From assembly GCF_026625145.1 (NCBI RefSeq), contig NZ_CP113088.1, forward strand, positions 3,017,501-3,081,500: 64,000 bases of DNA. The letters are read 5' to 3'. The DNA is from Lacinutrix neustonica (lineage in GTDB: Bacteria > Bacteroidota > Bacteroidia > Flavobacteriales > Flavobacteriaceae). Positions 61,506 through 64,000 of this stretch are shown here, in pieces. Under the pieces are notes generated by a model. The model was not told the DNA's origin. It made no database searches and was given only the letters and a program-made list of their open reading frames with translations. The number at the start of each line of letters is the position of its first letter. Within the stretch, counting starts at the first letter, position 1. Made by a program: the position numbers and the translations under genes.

Positions 61506-62552
61506 ATGCAGATGAAAATTGATTATATCATAGTGGGCTGTGGTTTGGCAGGCATCGCCTTTTGCGAACAATTACTAGTTAATAACAAAACGTTTGTTGT
61601 TTTTGATGATAGTTCTCAGCAATCGTCTACCGTTGCGGGAGGCTTGTATAACCCAGTAACTTTAAAACGCTTTACCCCAGTTTGGAGAAATAAAGAACAA
61701 TTAGAAATGGCGATAACGGCTTACGAAAGAATAGAACAGCGTTTAAAGCTGAAATTGGATTACAAAGTTCCTGTCTTAAGACGTTTTACCTCATTGGAAG
61801 AACAAAACAACTGGTTCATTGCTTCAGACAAAGAAGGTCTTGAAGCCTATATGTCTACCACGATCCTGAAAAACACAAACAAATGTATTGATGCCGCATT
61901 CGGTTTTGGAGAAGTGCTGCAAACAGGAAGAATTGATACTAAACTACTCATCGCAGAATACAAAGCCTTTTTAAGACAACAGGATTTGTTAAATGAAGAC
62001 GCGTTCAATTATAATGCTTTAATTCACGGAGACGGTAGCGTAAATTATAATAATGTGGAAGCGAAGCACATCATCTTTGCTGAAGGTTTTGGAATACACA
62101 AGAACCCCTATTTTAAGCATTTGCCTCTAGAAGGCACTAAAGGGGAGTTGGTTACCATCCATGCGCCCGACCTAAAACTAGATTTTGTTCTAAAATCAAG
62201 CGTTTTTGTGATTCCATTAGGCAATGATTTATATAGAATAGGAGCTACTTACGAGCACAAAGATAAAACCAATACGATTTCAGCAGAAGCGAGAGAGCTG
62301 CTCTTAAATAAGCTTAATACGTTTATCAATTGCCCTTTTGAGGTGGTCAATCAGGTTGCAGGAATACGGCCAACCGTTAAAGACAGAAGAGCTTTGGTAG
62401 GAACACACAAAGCGTTTAAAAACTATCATATCCTCAATGGTTTAGGAACTCGAGGTGTAATGATCGCCCCCTATGTGGCTAAGCAGCTTTTTGAATCAAT
62501 AGAACACCAAACACCTATAGAAGCCGTTATTGATAGTCGGCGTTTTGACTAA
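61506..62552 (+). CDS. FAD-dependent oxidoreductase, DAO family
   Basis: The 348-aa intact protein begins with an ADP-binding Rossmann motif IIVGCGLAGIAFCE near residue 8. It has the DAO-family layout: AGGLYNPVTLKRFTP near residue 46, a central substrate domain, and a second Rossmann-side motif GIRPTVKDRRALVG plus LNGLGTRGVMIAPYVAKQL near the C-terminus. It may oxidise an amino acid or similar amine; the substrate is unknown. Genes of this kind often follow gldKLMN in flavobacteria. An ATG at 61512 is a close alternative start. Confidence 0.85.
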   Translation: MQMKIDYIIVGCGLAGIAFCEQLLVNNKTFVVFDDSSQQSSTVAGGLYNPVTLKRFTPVWRNKEQLEMAITAYERIEQRLKLKLDYKVPVLRRFTSLEEQNNWFIASDKEGLEAYMSTTILKNTNKCIDAAFGFGEVLQTGRIDTKLLIAEYKAFLRQQDLLNEDAFNYNALIHGDGSVNYNNVEAKHIIFAEGFGIHKNPYFKHLPLEGTKGELVTIHAPDLKLDFVLKSSVFVIPLGNDLYRIGATYEHKDKTNTISAEARELLLNKLNTFINCPFEVVNQVAGIRPTVKDRRALVGTHKAFKNYHILNGLGTRGVMIAPYVAKQLFESIEHQTPIEAVIDSRRFD

Positions 62553-62636
62553 TAAGACGTTTTGTTAATCAATAGCTTATTTGCGTTACGGGTAGTAGCT
62601 GAATCTTTTTTTATGAGATGGATGCCCAAAAAGCAT

Positions 62637-63020
62637 TTAAGATTTCCCTTTTGATTTATCGTAGCTCATAAAAAGGTTAATCCAAATATTGCGAGAAATT
62701 CGAACAATGATGGGATAGAAAATAAGCATGACACTCACAATAGAAATAAAACCAACGGTTAGTGTACTTCCTAAAATGAAATAACTAATGACAAAAGCGG
62801 CAACAGCAAAAGCGATACCAACCCCATAACTCACATACATGGAGCCGTAGAAAAATGAAGGTTCTATTTTGTATTTAGTATGACATTTCGAGCAGCGCTC
62901 GTGCATTTCAAACAATTGAGACAAGGCGTATGGATTTTTATTTATGTACATGGATTCTTCATGACACTTGGGACAAACACCAGTAATTATAGCATATAAT
63001 TTTGAGCCTTTTTTAAACAT
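62637..63020 (-). CDS. DUF983 family membrane protein
   Basis: The 127-aa intact product has an N-terminal zinc-ribbon-like pair of CxxC motifs (CPKC near residue 16 and CSKC near residue 43). Two membrane segments follow near residues 65-110 (GVGIAFAVAAFVISYFIL, VGFISIVSVMLIFYPIIV). This is the DUF983 layout; the function is unknown. It lies divergent to the ABC-F gene that starts at 63109. Confidence 0.82.
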   Translation of the reverse strand: MFKKGSKLYAIITGVCPKCHEESMYINKNPYALSQLFEMHERCSKCHTKYKIEPSFFYGSMYVSYGVGIAFAVAAFVISYFILGSTLTVGFISIVSVMLIFYPIIVRISRNIWINLFMSYDKSKGKS

Positions 63021-63108
63021 ATAATTTAACGTACTTTTGCACTTTTATAATCAGAAACAAAAATAAGTTTTAAATGATTAAAACTTAGTAACATTAGTCA
63101 CAAATTCT

Positions 63109-64000
63109 ATGCTTAACATTCACAACTTATCCATTTCCTTTCAAGGCGAATATTTATTTGAAGATATTACTTTCAAATTGGGTAATGGCGACCGCATTGG
63201 TCTTATTGGTAAAAACGGCGCTGGAAAATCGACGATGTTAAAAATCCTTTCTAAAGAATTAGAACCCGATACAGGACAAATTGCTTCAGATAAGGAGTTG
63301 AAAATCGGATTTCTTAAACAAGATATCGACTTCGTTTTAGGACGCACCGTTTTAGAAGAGTCTTATCAGGCATTTACTGAAATTAAAGCGCTAGAAGAAC
63401 AAATGGATGCTATAAATCATCAGTTGGCCGAGCGTACAGACTATGAAAGTGAAGGGTATAACCAGTTGATGATTGACCTCAATGAAGTGCAACACCAGTA
63501 TGAGATTGTTGGTGGTTATAACTACAAAGGTGAAACCGAAAAAATCCTACAGGGATTAGGTTTTAAACGTGAACAATTTGATAATTTAACCGATACCTTT
63601 TCAGGCGGGTGGCGTATGCGTATTGAGCTAGCAAAATTATTATTACAAAATAATGATGTGCTATTACTCGATGAACCTACCAATCACTTAGATATAGAAT
63701 CTATTATTTGGTTGGAAGGGTTTTTAAAGAATTACTTTGGAGCAGTAGTTATTGTATCGCACGATAAAATGTTTTTAGATAACGTAACGAATCGTACTAT
63801 AGAAATTTCATTAGGACGTATTTATGATTATCCTAAACCCTACACAAAATATCCGGTACTGCGTGAAGAATTGCGAACCCAGCAATTGGCGTCACAGAAA
63901 AACCAGCAGAAGCAAATTGAACAGACCGAAAAACTAATAGAGAAATTTAGAGCCAAAGCCAGTAAGGCAACAATGGCACAATCTCTCATTAAAAAATTAG
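63109..64000 (+). CDS. ABC-F family ATPase, 5' part
   Basis: The frame is open at the right edge of the window. The first ~297 residues show an ABC-F protein: Walker A GKNGAGKST near residue 38, the signature SGGWRMRIELAKLLL near residue 165, Walker B LLLDEPTNHLDIES near residue 184 and the IVSHDKMFLDNV switch. The start of the interdomain linker (KNQQKQIEQTEKLIEKFR) follows at the end. ABC-F proteins act on the ribosome, as translation factors or for antibiotic protection; the general Uup/YbiT-like role is likely here, but the second ABC domain is not visible. Confidence 0.9.
   Translation, partial: MLNIHNLSISFQGEYLFEDITFKLGNGDRIGLIGKNGAGKSTMLKILSKELEPDTGQIASDKELKIGFLKQDIDFVLGRTVLEESYQAFTEIKALEEQMDAINHQLAERTDYESEGYNQLMIDLNEVQHQYEIVGGYNYKGETEKILQGLGFKREQFDNLTDTFSGGWRMRIELAKLLLQNNDVLLLDEPTNHLDIESIIWLEGFLKNYFGAVVIVSHDKMFLDNVTNRTIEISLGRIYDYPKPYTKYPVLREELRTQQLASQKNQQKQIEQTEKLIEKFRAKASKATMAQSLIKKL

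Overview
The window is a stretch of core chromosome from a member of the Flavobacteriaceae (Bacteroidota). The evidence is the type IX secretion/gliding operon gldK-gldL-gldM-gldN with a separate gldA, an exosortase F pair, DUF3857/transglutaminase and GIN-domain proteins, AT-rich DNA, and promoters of the Bacteroidota kind (TAnnTTTG at -7). I see no rRNA, tRNA, insertion sequence, prophage or CRISPR array.

Layout. 1-9000 (+): a sulfate-to-cysteine island: cysH, cysD, cysN, a HEPN-tailed siroheme sulfite reductase, two siroheme-synthesis genes, a ferredoxin/flavodoxin-NADP reductase, cysE and a cysteine synthase. 9065-11862: a PagL-like outer-membrane protein, a GIN-domain lipoprotein, and gldA on the minus strand. 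12010-16175 (+): an aromatic amino-acid operon (prephenate dehydratase, aminotransferase, tyrA, DAHP synthase-chorismate mutase), preceded by an apparent Tyr/Trp/Phe leader-peptide attenuator. 16217-32838: rsgA, dtd, two DUF3857 proteins, a MazG-type hydrolase, aroA, queA, rlmN, a polyprenyl synthase, a sigma factor/membrane protein/outer-membrane protein trio, a CDGSH mini-protein and a CXXCH lipoprotein. 33080-40914 (-): the rod-shape genes (mreB, mreC, mreD, mrdA, rodA), purH and a GAF protein. 40995-45832 (+): exosortase XrtF with its partner, then a probable copper/heavy-metal cluster. 45914-52699 (-): groS-groL, and miaB / sigma-54 activator / lptE / TPR protein / secG. 52857-64000: topA, a degenerate ureohydrolase, gldKLMN, an FAD oxidoreductase, a DUF983 protein and the start of an ABC-F ATPase.

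The most striking feature cuts across genes. About two dozen conserved, mostly housekeeping genes are broken by one-base insertions, one-base deletions or stop-creating substitutions. At least 24 of these lesions fall where the expected sequence is CCGG; only a few others are seen, mostly short-called A/T runs. I read this as a long-read sequencing artefact at a modified CCGG motif, which would imply an active CCGG methyltransferase in the organism. Genes are therefore annotated at full length across the lesions, and their positions are given. Other points of interest are the aromatic attenuator and a near-consensus sigma-54 promoter in front of groS. I did not find a convincing new defence or mobile system.
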